From Gerris lacustris (Eukaryota > Arthropoda > Insecta > Hemiptera > Gerridae): a stretch of DNA of 64,000 bases. Under the pieces are notes generated by a model. It made no database searches. It worked only from the letters and a program-made list of their open reading frames with translations, and had not been told where the DNA came from. The position numbers and the translations under genes were made by a program. The stretch is from positions 153,831,482 to 153,895,481 of the forward strand of contig OX578276.1 in assembly GCA_951217055.1 (NCBI GenBank), in the 5' to 3' direction. This document shows positions 21,275 to 31,984 of this stretch, in pieces. The stretch's first letter is position 1. Every line of letters starts with the position of its first letter.

Positions 21275-23594
21275 GGCTGTACACCAAGCAGTGGCGCACC
21301 CAGGATTTATTTTTGGGAGGGCACAGATTAAAAAAAAATATGAGGGGGGGGGGGGGGGGGGGGGTGGTAATGAGGGCTTAGCATAATCACAGACAATTAA
21401 CCAGTCTGGTTTTCTTTGTTCTTAAATTACTTCATATCAAGGGCGGATTCAGCCAATTTTAAAGGGGGGCTGGGCTCTCTTTTAGGGGGGTCCGGGGGTC
21501 CTCCCCCGGGAAAATTTGTATAGTTTACGTTACTTGAAAACGTCTTTTTAGCCTATTCTAAGAGCATCTAAATCTAAAATGTTATTATATATACAAATTA
21601 ATTTATGTTTTCTATGAACGGGACATGAAGACCGGGGTATTTTATTTAAACAAAATTATATACATACTAATAATATTTTATTATTAAAAGTTGTACATTA
21701 TATAATAGATTAATGTTTTATTTTAGTAGCCAGAAAAATAAATTGGTACATTTTAAAAATATTTTAGTAAAGGGAATTAACAAAAAAAAAAAATAAAAAA
21801 AAAAAAAAAAATACGTACGGCAAATGTTTTGAGTTTAACAGAAATTAGCTGATAGTATTAGGTTAAAAATAAACATAGTATAGCTAGGGTATATAATAGT
21901 TCAGTCAATAACTACAAAAAATAGTCTTCCTTGCGAAAGGTCGGGTATCTGCAATTTTTAAAATCTTATTCTACAATTGAACCCGTTTCCAAATTCATTA
22001 ATATTAATTATTCGATAATTAAAAACTATTCTAATGACTGCTACTAACTATTTTAATTAAATTTAATTAATATATTGAAGTAAAACTTTAGATTTAAATA
22101 AAAACCCTTAAAACAAGAAAAATTTAATTTAAAACTTGATTTAAAAATGTTATATTGTAACCTTTCATTCAAAATAAACAATGGAAAGAAGTCGTCCCAT
22201 ACTTAGTCGGAAAGAAATTCGTCCCACTAAAAAGTCACGTCTTTTTAAAAGCCAAAAAAAAAAAAAAAAAAAAATGTCGGGCTAAACTAGGTATATAATA
22301 ACTTATTTATTTATTTATTTTTTTGACTATCACAAAACTATTACTTTAACACATGCTGCAGAATTGCATACTTAAATTTTAGGTCTGGCTTTGGGGGGGG
22401 GGGGGGGGGGGGCACGTGCCCCCTGTGCCCCCCCCCCCTGGGTGCGCCACTGACACCAAGTGCGCCGGGAAAGGTAGGGTCACGGGGGAAGTGCGCCAGC
22501 CCCTTTTTGAAGGGTACGGTCGAAGTGCGCCGGGTTAATCTTACCTCTCGACCCAGGTAGTCCACCCACCTCGGACACGGATCCTCTAATCTAAAGAACT
22601 TGTCAATATACACAATATAAAGCGATTTGAAGTTACTTTGAACAAACTGCTCAGTGTGATATGGCGATCATTAGCATATCTCAGTGCAAAGGAGAATCTG
22701 TCGAATGTTCTCGTAAGAACAAAATCCAAATTTAGTCAGAAGATACACTTTAATTTGTGAATATTCAAAATGAAAAAAAAAAAACTTACAAAATCAAAAT
22801 TAATTATCATTAAACATAGGAAATTGAAGAAAATAATCAAAAATACGAGAGAAAAATCAATTTATTTTGTTAATAATAAAAATTAAAGAAATGTTTCTTA
22901 CATAAATTACACTCACTTATAAGTAAGTGCTAATATTTATTAGAAGGGCTTAGATTAACTTAACTTTAAACGTACTCTTGAAAACTAAAATCTTCTGCAT
23001 ATGTAATATACATTATAATACAATTGAGTCTATATTTAATAAATATAATACAAAGTACGTATTGAAAGGTGTAATTTATTTATGTACATACTCCTAAATA
23101 AATTAAAAATGACTTTCACATTTCAAATCTAGATACTTTATTATTATGAACAACCAACGCTAGGCGGCTTGAATCCCACATTGGTATTCGGAATTTAGCC
23201 GTGGACAGATCAATATAGTTCTCGGTGATATAGTCCCAAAATCGATCATTGCGATGGCTTATTTAATCTTCAATATATCATTCTTCAACTTCTTCAGGGT
23301 CTATATAGGGTAGTTCGAAGATAAACTTAATTAGTTGGCCATCGTTGGTAGAACATCGGTAGTCCTCAGTAAATCCTAAATCCTGAATTTTTCCAAAGTG
23401 CTAGGGAAGACATTTCGAACGGCTTGTTGGATTCCAATTTCGAAGTCCACTACAAAGTTCTTTGGGTTTAGACAGGGTGCAAGAGATATAACCCGGAATT
23501 ACCTGACCCTCACCCTTTAGACTAAGAGGCTGGCGCACTTCGACCGTAACCTTTTTCTAATCCGAAGGGGGGCTGGCGCACTTCGGTACCAGCC
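21275..23594. mobile_element. 8-bp-TSD element with GGCTG...GTGCGCC ends, host of a nested hAT MITE
   Basis: The element is flanked by perfect CATAATAA duplications (21267-21274, 23595-23602) that belong to the 43-bp array. Its ends are GGCTGTACACCAAG|TGCGCC (split at 21288 by the inner insertion) and, inverted, GGCTGGTACCGAAGTGCGCC. Sub-terminal repeats of GAAGTGCGCC(A/G)G occur on both sides. Without the inner insertion it is about 1.15 kb. The interior is AT-rich and non-coding. An 8-bp duplication is typical of hAT, but these ends are not; superfamily open. Confidence 0.78.
21289..22452. mobile_element. hAT-type MITE with perfect 8-bp TSD
   Basis: Ends CAGTGGCGCACCCAGG are present at both sides in inverted orientation, flanked by perfect ACACCAAG duplications (21281-21288, 22453-22460). 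G runs occur just inside both ends (about 21343-21363 and 22394-22412). Near 21441-21510 a GGGCGGATTCAGCC... segment with its own G/C-rich blocks looks like a further nested fragment. No transposase. Confidence 0.85.
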
Positions 23595-23649
23595 CATAAT
23601 AAAAGTCATTATAGGGATTATTTAACTTATCATACCCCATAATTTCTTA

Positions 23650-24190
23650 GTGAACTCATTTATTCATGGCAATGCATTAATTTCCATCGGCTAATATCCG
23701 AGTCCAGCCGGCAATCAGGCCGATTTAGAGTACGCATCCTAATTAATTTTAAAATGCATTTATTTCCATCGGCAATAATCCAAGCCCTGTTGCAAAAGGG
23801 TCAATTTAGTGTGCGCTGCGCATCCTAATTCATGTCAATGCAATTATTTCTCTCGGCAAAAATCCAGGCCAATTAGTGAACATACACTCATGCTTAACAT
23901 ACACTACAATGCTTCTATTCCATCGCTACAATTCTGTGTCCAACCGGCAATCTTGCTGATTTAGTGTGCACACCCTAATTAATTTGAAAGCATTTATTTC
24001 CATTGACTGAAATCTGAGCCCAGCCGGCAATTGGACCGATTTAGTGTAAGGATCCATATTTTAATTCAATGCACTTAATTCTATCGGCAAAAATGTTGGC
24101 CCAGCTGGCAATCGATCCGGTCTAATTAATTAGTGTCAATGCATTTATTCCATCCCCAAAAAGTCGACTCCAGTGTAAAGAACATAATTT
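23650..24190 (+). repeat. Degenerate ~80-90-bp tandem array, about six copies
   Basis: Units share AATGCATTTATTTCCATCGG, a CCAGCCGGCAAT block, CCGATTTAGTGTGC and CATCCTAATTAATTT. Units differ by substitutions and small indels, so the array is old. It ends next to the Helitron at 24227. Confidence 0.82.
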
Positions 24191-24226
24191 CAAGAACACA
24201 AATTTTCTCATATTTTTAATTAACTA

Positions 24227-24446
24227 CTAGCTGACCCGGCGAACTTCGTACCACCAAATAAACATTAATAACATAAAAAATGTATAGCTGCTACCTTTGA
24301 AAAACCTTATAAATAGTTTATTTAGTTAAATAATGTTGCTTTAGATGAAAAATTTATATTAAAATTTGCAATATATACTTGTACAATATACAATATTGAC
24401 ATAAATGACACACAGATAAACAAACATGCATTTTTATTTATATAGA
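24227..24446 (-). mobile_element. Short non-autonomous Helitron, minus orientation
   Basis: On the minus strand it starts with TCTATATAAATAAAAATG (24446) and ends with a small hairpin CGAAGTTCG, then CCGGGTCAGCTAG (24227), followed by T. TC...CTAG ends, a hairpin a few bases upstream and an A/T insertion site are the Helitron hallmarks. The CTGACCCGGCGAACTTCG end is widely dispersed in arthropod genomes. It is 220 bp and has no Rep/helicase. Confidence 0.65.
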
Positions 24447-24479
24447 TATAGATTATAGAAACATTTTTCAGTATTTTCC

Positions 24480-24990
24480 ATTTTACCCCCCTCCGAAATG
24501 AAAATATTAGAAAAGTGTACATAACAACAATTAAAGAGCTTTTCAACGATATGCATCATTAAATGTTTTCATTACTTTCACATTTCTACCCCGTACCCCT
24601 GAGAACCAAAATCGGAACATATAGTTTTATAACTCAGAAACCTTCCCGGACTTGCATCCAACCATTCCCCAAAGTTTCATCGCAATCAGATGATAGGTAA
24701 TAGATTATAAAAATATTTTTCCTGTATTTTGCACTTTACCCCCCTCCCAAATGAAAATATGATAGAAATGTACATAACAACAAGTATTACTGTACGTTTA
24801 AAGAGCTTTTTAACGATATGCATCATGATGGATTTTTATTACTTTGACATTTGTACCCCGTACCTCTGTGTACCAAAATCGGAGAATAGTATTACTAACT
24901 CAGAAACCCTTCCGGGCATGCGTCAAACCATTCCCCAAAGCTTCATCGCAATCGGATGATAGATATAGTTTATAGAAATATTTTTCAAGT
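24480..24990 (+). repeat. Two further copies of the 1-1450 unit, diverged
   Basis: Starts near 24484 and 24736 carry CCCCTCC(G/C)AAATGAAAAT, AAAGAGCTTTT(C/T)AACG and CATTTGTACCCCGTACC. Their 3' half differs from the first array: CAAAGCTTCATCGCAATCGG and GATGATAGATATAG replace the (CA)n tail. Confidence 0.75.
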
Positions 24991-24999
24991 ATTTTCAAG

Positions 25000-25324
25000 T
25001 CCAGTACATTCAAAGTCAGTTTAGATTGGGGGAGGGGGGTATTCGTAGTGGTAACAAGAAAAGAGAACTACTTATTTAACAAAACAGGTGCCCCCTCTCC
25101 AATAGAATGTACAACTAATAAACAAAAAAAAATTCCACACCCCAAAATATATGACCTCTCAAATCAGCTTTTTTTTGCATTTCTGAGGTAAAATTGAATA
25201 TGAGGTGAATGTAAAAATATGTATAAAAAAAAAAAAGAAATACGGTGGTATTCTTTTTTTTACCCTATTGGGTCTGGGGGGGGGGGGGGGGGGGGGGGAC
25301 GTGCCCCCTGTGCCCCCTGGATAC
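25000..25324. mobile_element. G-run-bearing hAT-like fragment end
   Basis: An uninterrupted G run at about 25276-25298 precedes CCCCCTGGATACGAAACTGG (to 25331), the complement of a CAGTTTCGTATCCAGG-type end similar to those at 21289 and 30804. The partner end and TSD were not identified. The end abuts the transposase relic that follows. Confidence 0.45.
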
Positions 25325-25610
25325 GAAACTGGACGCAACGCCTCAAAGAGTCTAGGGTTCAAAGCACTGGATTTGACACGGTTTACTATCTTAATTGCTG
25401 ACGCGCTAAAGCTTGTCTGTGGATTATACAGTTAGAACCCATTATTTTAGGATTTTTTTTTTTTTTTGCCAATTCTATAAATCCTGATGGGCATCCTGTC
25501 ATGGCTTGGGCTCCATCAGTACATATTCCAACAACTTTCTCCCAAGGAAGGTCATTAGCAGCTAAAAAATTATGAAGAGCAGAAAAATAAATCAACCGCT
25601 TTAGTTGGCA
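25325..25610 (-). pseudogene. hAT transposase fragment (ZBED5-like group)
   Basis: The minus strand reads LHNFLAANDLPWEKVVGICT, then DGAQAMTGCPSGFIELAKK, a Lys run, SNCIIHRQALA, and after a frameshift AIKIVNRVKSSALNPRLFEA. The blocks 'PW.K.VGICTDGA.AMTG.SG', 'C.IHR.ALA' and 'VN.IK...LN.RLF..L' are characteristic of the hAT group that gave rise to vertebrate ZBED5-like genes; the Asp of CTDGA is the second catalytic acidic residue. Length is about 95 codons against more than 500 in full proteins, and the frame is broken. It is truncated at 25325 by the G-run element. Confidence 0.75.
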
Positions 25611-25631
25611 TTTGAGAGATTTTGAAATAAT

Positions 25632-27070
25632 TATTTATGCACCTAGGGAGTAAAGTAAGATTGCCTGAGCGAAAGTTGGTTTTGAGAAAAGTTGGTTCTT
25701 GAGGCGAAGCCGAAGGAACCATGGTCCCTAAATCCCGAGGCGAAGCCGAGAGAATTAGACTCTTTAATTCCCGAGGGTAGCCGAGGGAATAACTCTAATT
25801 AGCTCCCGAGGCGCAGCCAAGGGAGATAATTATCACGAGGGGAATAATGGCACTTTACTCACGAGGTACATACAATATTTTATCTCCAGTAGGAAGAAAA
25901 TACACATTTTCGTCCATAGCACAGTTTTTATGTATTATTTTAATAAATAACAATAATTATTAGCACTTTTAATAGCAGATATAAGAGATTAAATATAAAA
26001 AACAAATAAGAATTGGAATTAAACTCAAATAGAAGGTTATTTAGATGCAGGTTATAAACAAAGATCAACATACTGTAGAGTCTCGTTTATCCGGACCCCG
26101 CTAGTCCGGACAGCCGTATAATCCGGACGGGCCAAAAACTATGTACAAATTGGAACCAGGGCCTGTTAAGATTTATTAATTGTTAGATAATTGGAGTTTC
26201 TGCTTTTATTGACTATTAAAATGTATAAAATTGTTCCTAGTATAGTTTATAGGTGTATATTCAAACAGTCTAACACGAGGAATACCCGGTATTTTGTTAA
26301 AAATTAACAGATTTAAGAATAAGTAAGAACATCGATAAATCTGTTTCGGTTCCATAGAAATGTAGGGCGGAAGATATAAAGGAAGTGTATTCCAGGAAGT
26401 ACAATTATATGTGACTGAGATGAGGAAGGGTTTTAAGGAACATCTAGTGGCGGCTCAACCCAGTTCCATGAAATTTTGCCAAGCCAACAATGTCAAATGT
26501 CTCAACTTTTTGTGAAATGATTATCGCTCCTCAGATTTCATATCGGAACTCAGCCTATTTTTCAGGAAGTCCCTTCTATACCTACCACTTGCGTAATAGA
26601 TTGTCATTTTATTTTAATTCATTTGATATTTGACATGACTGGTGACAGAACAGCTCTTAACTTAAATAGTGGGTCTACGTTGTACAAGCATGTTTTGGAG
26701 ACTAATAGAAGTAATTTTTACGATAAAAACCTCGATTTTAATAGTTTCACTCTACTAAAGCTTGTTCTACAGACACATTAAAACTGATTTCGTTTAATCC
26801 GGACTTTCGGTAACCCTGACTGGGTTCGGTCCCGTTAAACCCGGATTAGCGAGACTCTACTGTAGTCGAAAATGCAGTGCCGCCAACCTGATTTCAACAA
26901 CTTCATTATATATTAGCCTTTCATTTTCTACCATTCATAAAATAATTAAGTTGCAATCTTTACTTTTTCTCCCTACTTTTTGAGTTCAGGGATAAAAAGA
27001 CTTACTTTAGTCCCTCTAAACTAATTCAAAATCATAACTTTTTCTCCTTACTGGAGATAAACAATATTTC
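25632..27070 (+). mobile_element. Unclassified repeat element (copy 1), split by a pogo MITE
   Basis: It begins with AGGGAGTAAAGTAAG, has several GAGGCGAAGCCGAGG blocks, then ACAATATTTTATCTCC and a long AT-rich part, and ends with CTTTTTCTCC..ACTGGAGATAA near 27055. A second copy (59800-60180, inverted) matches 25905-26070 joined directly to 26865-27060, which proves that the pogo MITE is an insertion here. Related ends lie at 9361-10138, 50595-50935 and 62740. No transposase frame was found. Confidence 0.7.
26073..26862. mobile_element. pogo/Tigger-type MITE, TA duplication, empty site present elsewhere
   Basis: Ends CTGTAGAGTCTCGTTTATCC and, inverted, CAGTAGAGTCTCGCTAATCC are flanked by TA (26071-26072, 26863-26864). 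Sub-terminal GTCCGGA and ATCCGGA motifs are typical of Tigger/pogo. The matching unoccupied sequence exists at about 60028 on the other strand. The 790-bp interior carries no DDE frame. Confidence 0.85.
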
Positions 27071-27766
27071 CTTCTGACGAGTAACCATTCTCACTCTCTT
27101 ACAGTGTTGCCAGACAATTATCGTGTTATTGCAGTGAATGTGTGTTCGAGTACAAAGTACAAAAATGTACGATAATTTGGAAAATATATACCACAAAACT
27201 GAGTAAATTAAAACTGTTTTATTATTTTTTTGTCTATGCCCCCCCCCCCAAGGGGGTGCCCCCCCTCAGGTTGAGAATCACTGCCTTATAACAGCTTAAT
27301 TTACTCTGCTGTTCTCACTTCTTGACTACGCTGATCCCAAAGGGATGTTATCATAACCATCAGTTTATCTTTAGACCAACTGTTGTAATATCCCCCACCC
27401 CGTTTTTTTTTCTTTTTAACGTTAAGTTGTCAAATGTAAACACGACCTTGCCCAACTCTGTATATAATTCCATACTGATGTAACAAAGCAAGAAGATAAA
27501 CAAACAGTGAAGGTCGGTCTCACAAGGCCAAGGTGTTAGATCTTCAGTACATCCCTTTTTCCCTTTTCATTATGAACTGAAAAGAACATGCGTTGTCTAA
27601 TTTTTATTTTCTAAACTTTATTTAAAACAAGTAAACCAAAAGATGAATGTTTAACCTATATTTATAGTTGGTACATATGTTGTTAAAAATAACATAAATA
27701 CAAATGTAACGTACAGCGTGTTTCTTATTGTTTTATTGTTACAAAGAAATAGATTTACATCATATA
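27071..27766. other. Unassigned; contains one solitary hAT-like end
   Basis: Near 27241-27284 a C/G-rich stretch ends in GGTTGAGAATCACTG, the complement of a hAT-style CAGTGATTCTCAACC terminus. No partner was found. The rest is AT-rich with no gene. Confidence 0.4.
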
Positions 27767-29030
27767 CAGGGTGTATGAATTTCAGATGGCCATAGAAGAA
27801 GGGGTATATCTACAGGTCATTTGGAGCAAAAAAGTTCATATAAGCTATAGTCCAATTCTCAACTGGGTAGGAGCTATAAGTGAAAATAGACTGTGTTAAA
27901 AACAACCGACCTCTGCCTTAAAAAACTGAAATAACTCAAAATATGTTAATCTTGGAACAATGAATGAACAATCGTTAGAAAAAGCAGGAAATTTTCTATA
28001 AAATGATGTATGTTTTAGTTGAGTTGTTGCCTTTTTAGTGTGACCCAGAGCTGTTTGAAAACAAAAAAATCTTCTTTTTTTTTAAATCTTAAAAACTTTG
28101 TGCCCACTTATCGATATGAACCGAATGGGAGAAATGCATACAAAGTTAGGAAAAGTTGGCGCTTTTAATAAGCTTTAAAACGATACCAAATACTTCACAA
28201 TATTCCAACTCTAAGTGGGCAAACAAACCATCGTTGTAGAAAAAAGCATGTCGTGCTTGCAGCTGGTGAAGGGCACAGAAACGTGACATAATTAGCTGTG
28301 GCATCTTTGACAAAATGATGTCGACTGTGCATTGTTCAAGGTGGTGGCCATTAAATTGAAATTTTAGTTCTCTAAATAGAAGATCTATTATTGTAAAATA
28401 TACTTACCAAGGTATCTCAAGGCAGAAGCTGCTCAAAATGGCCTCCACCGTGAGCAATGCACATTCGACATCTTTTTGTCAAAGATGCCACAGCTGATAA
28501 TGTCACGTTTCTTTGCACTTCTCAAGCTGCAAGCACGACATGCTTTTTTCTACAACGATGGTTTGTTCGCCCACTTAGAGTTGGAATATTGTGATGTATT
28601 TGGTATCGTTTTAAAGCTTATTAAAAGCGTCAACTTTTCCTAACTTTGTACGCATTTCTCCCATTCGGTTCATATCGATAAGAGGGTTCAAAGTTTTTCA
28701 GATTTTTTAAAAAAATCTTTTTTTTGTTTTTAAACAGCAATGGGTCACACCATAAAGGCAACAAGTGAACTAAAACATACATCATTGTTTAGGCAATTTT
28801 CTGCTCTTTCCAACGATTGTTCATTTATTGTTCCAAGATTATTATATTTTGAGTTATTTTTGTAAGGTCAGTTTTGTAAGGTAAAGGTCGATTGTTTTTA
28901 ACACAGTCTATTTTCGCTTATAGTTCCTACCCTGTTGAGAATTGGACTATAGCTTATATGAACTTTTTTGCTCCAAATGACCTGTAGATATACCCCTTTT
29001 TCTATGGCCATCTGAAATTGATACACCCTG
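27767..29030. mobile_element. Mariner-type foldback MITE with ~580-bp arms
   Basis: Ends CAGGGTGTAT are inverted at both sides and flanked by TA. The arms remain paired for about 580 bp (for example TCATATAAGCTATAGTCCAA, AAAATAGACTGTGTTAAAAA, AAAGCATGTCGTGCTTGCAG, GTCAAAGATGCCACAGC with their complements), leaving a loop of roughly 90 bp near 28345-28430. Another copy begins at 63687. It is non-coding in all frames examined. ACAGGGTGT termini with TA are common in insect mariner MITEs. Confidence 0.82.
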
Positions 29031-29567
29031 TATACTTGATTGGTTTTTAAGAACGTCGTTAACAATCTGGGGGCACGGTAGTGCCTCCGCCAAGTCGAGC
29101 ACAGCCGTACCATCCTTTACTGAAACCAACTCACGGCAATTTGAACCCCTCTATTATCCTATTGAACATACTTAGATTTATAAAATTAATTTTAATTTAA
29201 AGTCCATGACAAACAGAACCAGAAATAAAAATGTCACACCTCTACCCATAATAGTTCATAATATATATGAGCCTAAAGTTTTGTTATTTTGTCACTCACT
29301 GACTCATTCATCACAATTCTAAGGCACTTCTGACAATCCTAGAAACTAGAAATTTTGTTAAAAAATTAAAACAATCCAAACAAAGCTGGTTCTTTGTCCC
29401 ATTCAAGGCTAATAGAAAACCCGCCTATTCAAAATATTGTAAAAAAATTAACAAATTATAAACAGCCACCAGAGCTACCTAGTGGAGAACTTCAAAACTA
29501 AACAGTGATGTTGAGAACGTTCGTTGAGGTTGATTTGACAGTATTGATTGACAGTTATCAGGGGTAT
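29031..29567. other. Unassigned intergenic DNA
   Basis: No supported gene or bounded element. Confidence 0.45.
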
Positions 29568-29946
29568 CCAACTCCAGTATTCTAGAGGTGTAAGACCACT
29601 AGCGCTGGTCGGGCAGATGGCGGTCATAATTATAAACCTCTAACCACCTCTAACCACCTCTAAAATATAAACAAATACTGGTTTTCAGACATTTGTACTA
29701 TTTTGTAAATAAACAAAATGTATATAAAAACAATCTCGGTGGCTGTGTGAGATGCGCGATTGCTCCGAATGCGAAAGTTCCCGGGTTCGAATCTAGTAAA
29801 CTGACAAATTAATTTATAAATTTATTTCTTTGAATTAAGAAACTCAACATATTTTGAATGGTGTAAAAGATTAAGTTACAATATTAACCGGCAAATTCCC
29901 GTGGAGCGCTAGTAGTCTAACACAGGTAGATAAAGAGGGGAGTTGG
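29568..29946. mobile_element. TIR element containing a tRNA-like sequence
   Basis: CCAACTCC at the left and GGAGTTGG at the right are followed inward by matching GTGT(A/T)AGAC(C/T)ACTAGCGCT blocks. The centre (about 29733-29800) has TGGCTGTGTGAGATGCGCG (A-box-like) and CCCGGGTTCGAATCTAG (B box GGTTCGAATC), as in a tRNA-derived SINE head. A CCTCTAACCACCTCTAA tandem at 29635-29660 is shared with 60855-60885. Confidence 0.5.
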
Positions 29947-30008
29947 AAATCTTTCCGTTTAAGGATTCAATGATCGCTGACAGTTATCTTAAAGTGTAAA
30001 CATATTTA

Positions 30009-30402
30009 AGGGCCCTACACACGATCTGACCGTGTCGGCCCGACCAAGTCGGGTTCCGATCTGGTCGGTTGTAGACTCGGCTACACACGTTCCCGACTTT
30101 GTCAGTTGCCACCGTTCCTTCGTCGTGTTAACATTAAAAACAAAACATATAAACAAACCGAATCGTAAATAATGATAGGCTTGGGCTGCCAAAACCAGCT
30201 GATTATTATCAACTTGTCCGACGACGATCTTGTCTGTTGGTTGCCCGACATAGGGTGGTCGGGTGGCAGTGCCCACCCGACAGCCGACGTAGTGCACCGA
30301 CCAAGTCGGGCTAATACCTCGACTAAACACCACCCGATTTCTCACCCAACCTGACCAAATTGGCCCAACCGCCCGACCAAGTCAGATCGTGTGTAGGGGC
30401 CT
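30009..30402. mobile_element. PIF/Harbinger-type MITE, TTA target duplication
   Basis: Ends AGGGCCCTACACACGATCTG and, inverted, AGGCCCCTACACACGATCTG are flanked by TTA (30006-30008, 30403-30405). The interior is unusually rich in CGACCAAGTCGGG and CCCGACC motifs in both orientations. No transposase; 394 bp. Confidence 0.82.
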
Positions 30403-30429
30403 TTACTCCAGATAATTTTATTTTTCAAT

Positions 30430-31930
30430 TTGAACACCCACCGACGAAGAAGTTACGTGAAAGATTAACAAGAACAAAGAAAGAAAAAAAGAATGAAAGA
30501 AAAACGAAAAATATTTTGAGGCAATGAAAAATAACTAACAAAAAGAAGTGAAATCCCAACAAAAACACTAGTGTAAGAAAATAAGCCAAGAATCGAGTAA
30601 AAAGTTGTGAGATCATAGGTTTAGTCAAGTCTCCCACAGTCCGAATAAGTTCTACTAGGTCTAATTTATCCAGTGAAAGTACATGTTTGTCTGTCCCTCT
30701 CTCTATTCTCTTTCTCAAATCACTCGACACGTTTAAATTTAAAAACATTTTCTGACTTGGCAAATACACACACCAAAGAGGCTAAAATTAAATGCAGTGT
30801 CGTCAGTGGCGATCCTGGGTCGAAAGTTCTAGGGGGGCTAAAGCCCCCATGTTTTGCGGGTGTAGTATACATTTTAATATACCAGGAAGAACTCATTTGT
30901 ACGTTATATGTTGTTGCAGTCCTTCCCAGAGGCAAATCTATGCAATTTTTTCGTGAGGCTAAACAATTAAATTCTTTCAAGAATGTTATAATTGCCATTG
31001 AACTGGGACTGGGAAGTTCTATTGTAAGTATAGTTGGAGGCTTATTTAAACAGTCAGATGATATGATACTTACCATATCATCACAGAAGAAAATATTGGT
31101 ATTTAAATAATAATAATTTTAACATGAGGATAACAAAAGGATTGGTTTAAAAACTGAATAGGTTAATAAAAAATGTATAAATCGTCTGAAACAATATAAT
31201 ATTTATAGATAACTAAAATGTTAAAATTAACATGGACGTCGACAGCAGTGCATTATTGGAAGGAAAATTTATAAAATATGACCTCGCAAAACAGCGTTTT
31301 TATGCTTCTTTGAGGTGAAATTTGATTTTAATTCTTTTTCATAAAATAAATTAAACTACTTTCGTTGGCACAAAAGTATTTTTAAAAGAATTTTAATTTT
31401 TAATTTAAACCAAATTATAATTATTATTAACAATGGGAAATAGACAGAGGAAAATAGACCCCAGCACCGGGATTCAAACCACGGGCCTCTATATTTCCAT
31501 AAAGGTTCTTAAATAAAATTTTAAAGGTGGGCTAATTTTCTCTCAGGGGGTATAATTTTCTTCCAGGGGGGGCTAATTGTCTCCCAGGGGGGGCTATAGC
31601 CCCCCCTGCCCCCCCCCCCCTAGGATCGCCACTGAGTGTCGTATACAAATTTGTATCCTTGTGCTGCGACGTTCAAATGAAAAAATAATATTTATTATTT
31701 GATTAATGTTTATGGTGTGTATTTGCCAAGTCAAATTTTTTTTTTTAAATTTAAAGGTGTAGAGTGATTTGGGAAAGAGAATAGAGAGAGGGACAGACAA
31801 AACATCATGTACTTGCACTGGATAAATCAGACCTAGTAGAACTTACTCGGACAGTGGGAGACTTGGCTAAACCTATGATCTCACAACTTTTTTCGCGAGA
31901 CTTGGCTTAGTTCCTTTTCACTAATTTTTT
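30430..31930. repeat. Large inverted repeat split by a hAT MITE
   Basis: About 30600-30775 (TTGTGAGATCATAGGTTTAG, GTCTCCCAC, GACAAACATG/CATGT, CTCTCTATTCTCTTT, GACTTGGCAAATACACAC) recurs inverted at about 31700-31895. Removing the insertion at 30804-31634 brings the arms to within about 85 bp. A minus-strand frame of 114 codons over 30425-30769 (VSSDLRKRIERGTDK...) crosses the left arm; the matching frame in the right arm is broken, so I do not call a gene. Confidence 0.7.
30804..31634. mobile_element. hAT-type MITE with perfect 8-bp TSD AGTGTCGT
   Basis: Ends CAGTGGCGATCCT are inverted at both sides and flanked by AGTGTCGT at 30796-30803 and 31635-31642. GGGGGGCT blocks and a C run lie just inside the ends. 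Near 31440-31500 it carries, in minus orientation, the 3' half of the tRNA-like repeat (GGAAATATAGAGG, GGTTTGAATCCC). No transposase. Confidence 0.87.
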
Positions 31931-31984
31931 TGTTGGGATAGTGATTTACATGGCTCTTAATTAATAATTTCAAATGTAAAATAT

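Noticed and set aside
22341..22613. 90-codon minus-strand Pro/Gly-rich frame
   Set aside because: Encoded by the C/G run and the TIRs of two nested elements.
30425..31110. 114-118-codon minus-strand frames and a 145-codon plus-strand frame
   Set aside because: They cross the arm of an inverted repeat and the end of a hAT MITE; the matching arm does not keep the frame and no domain is visible.
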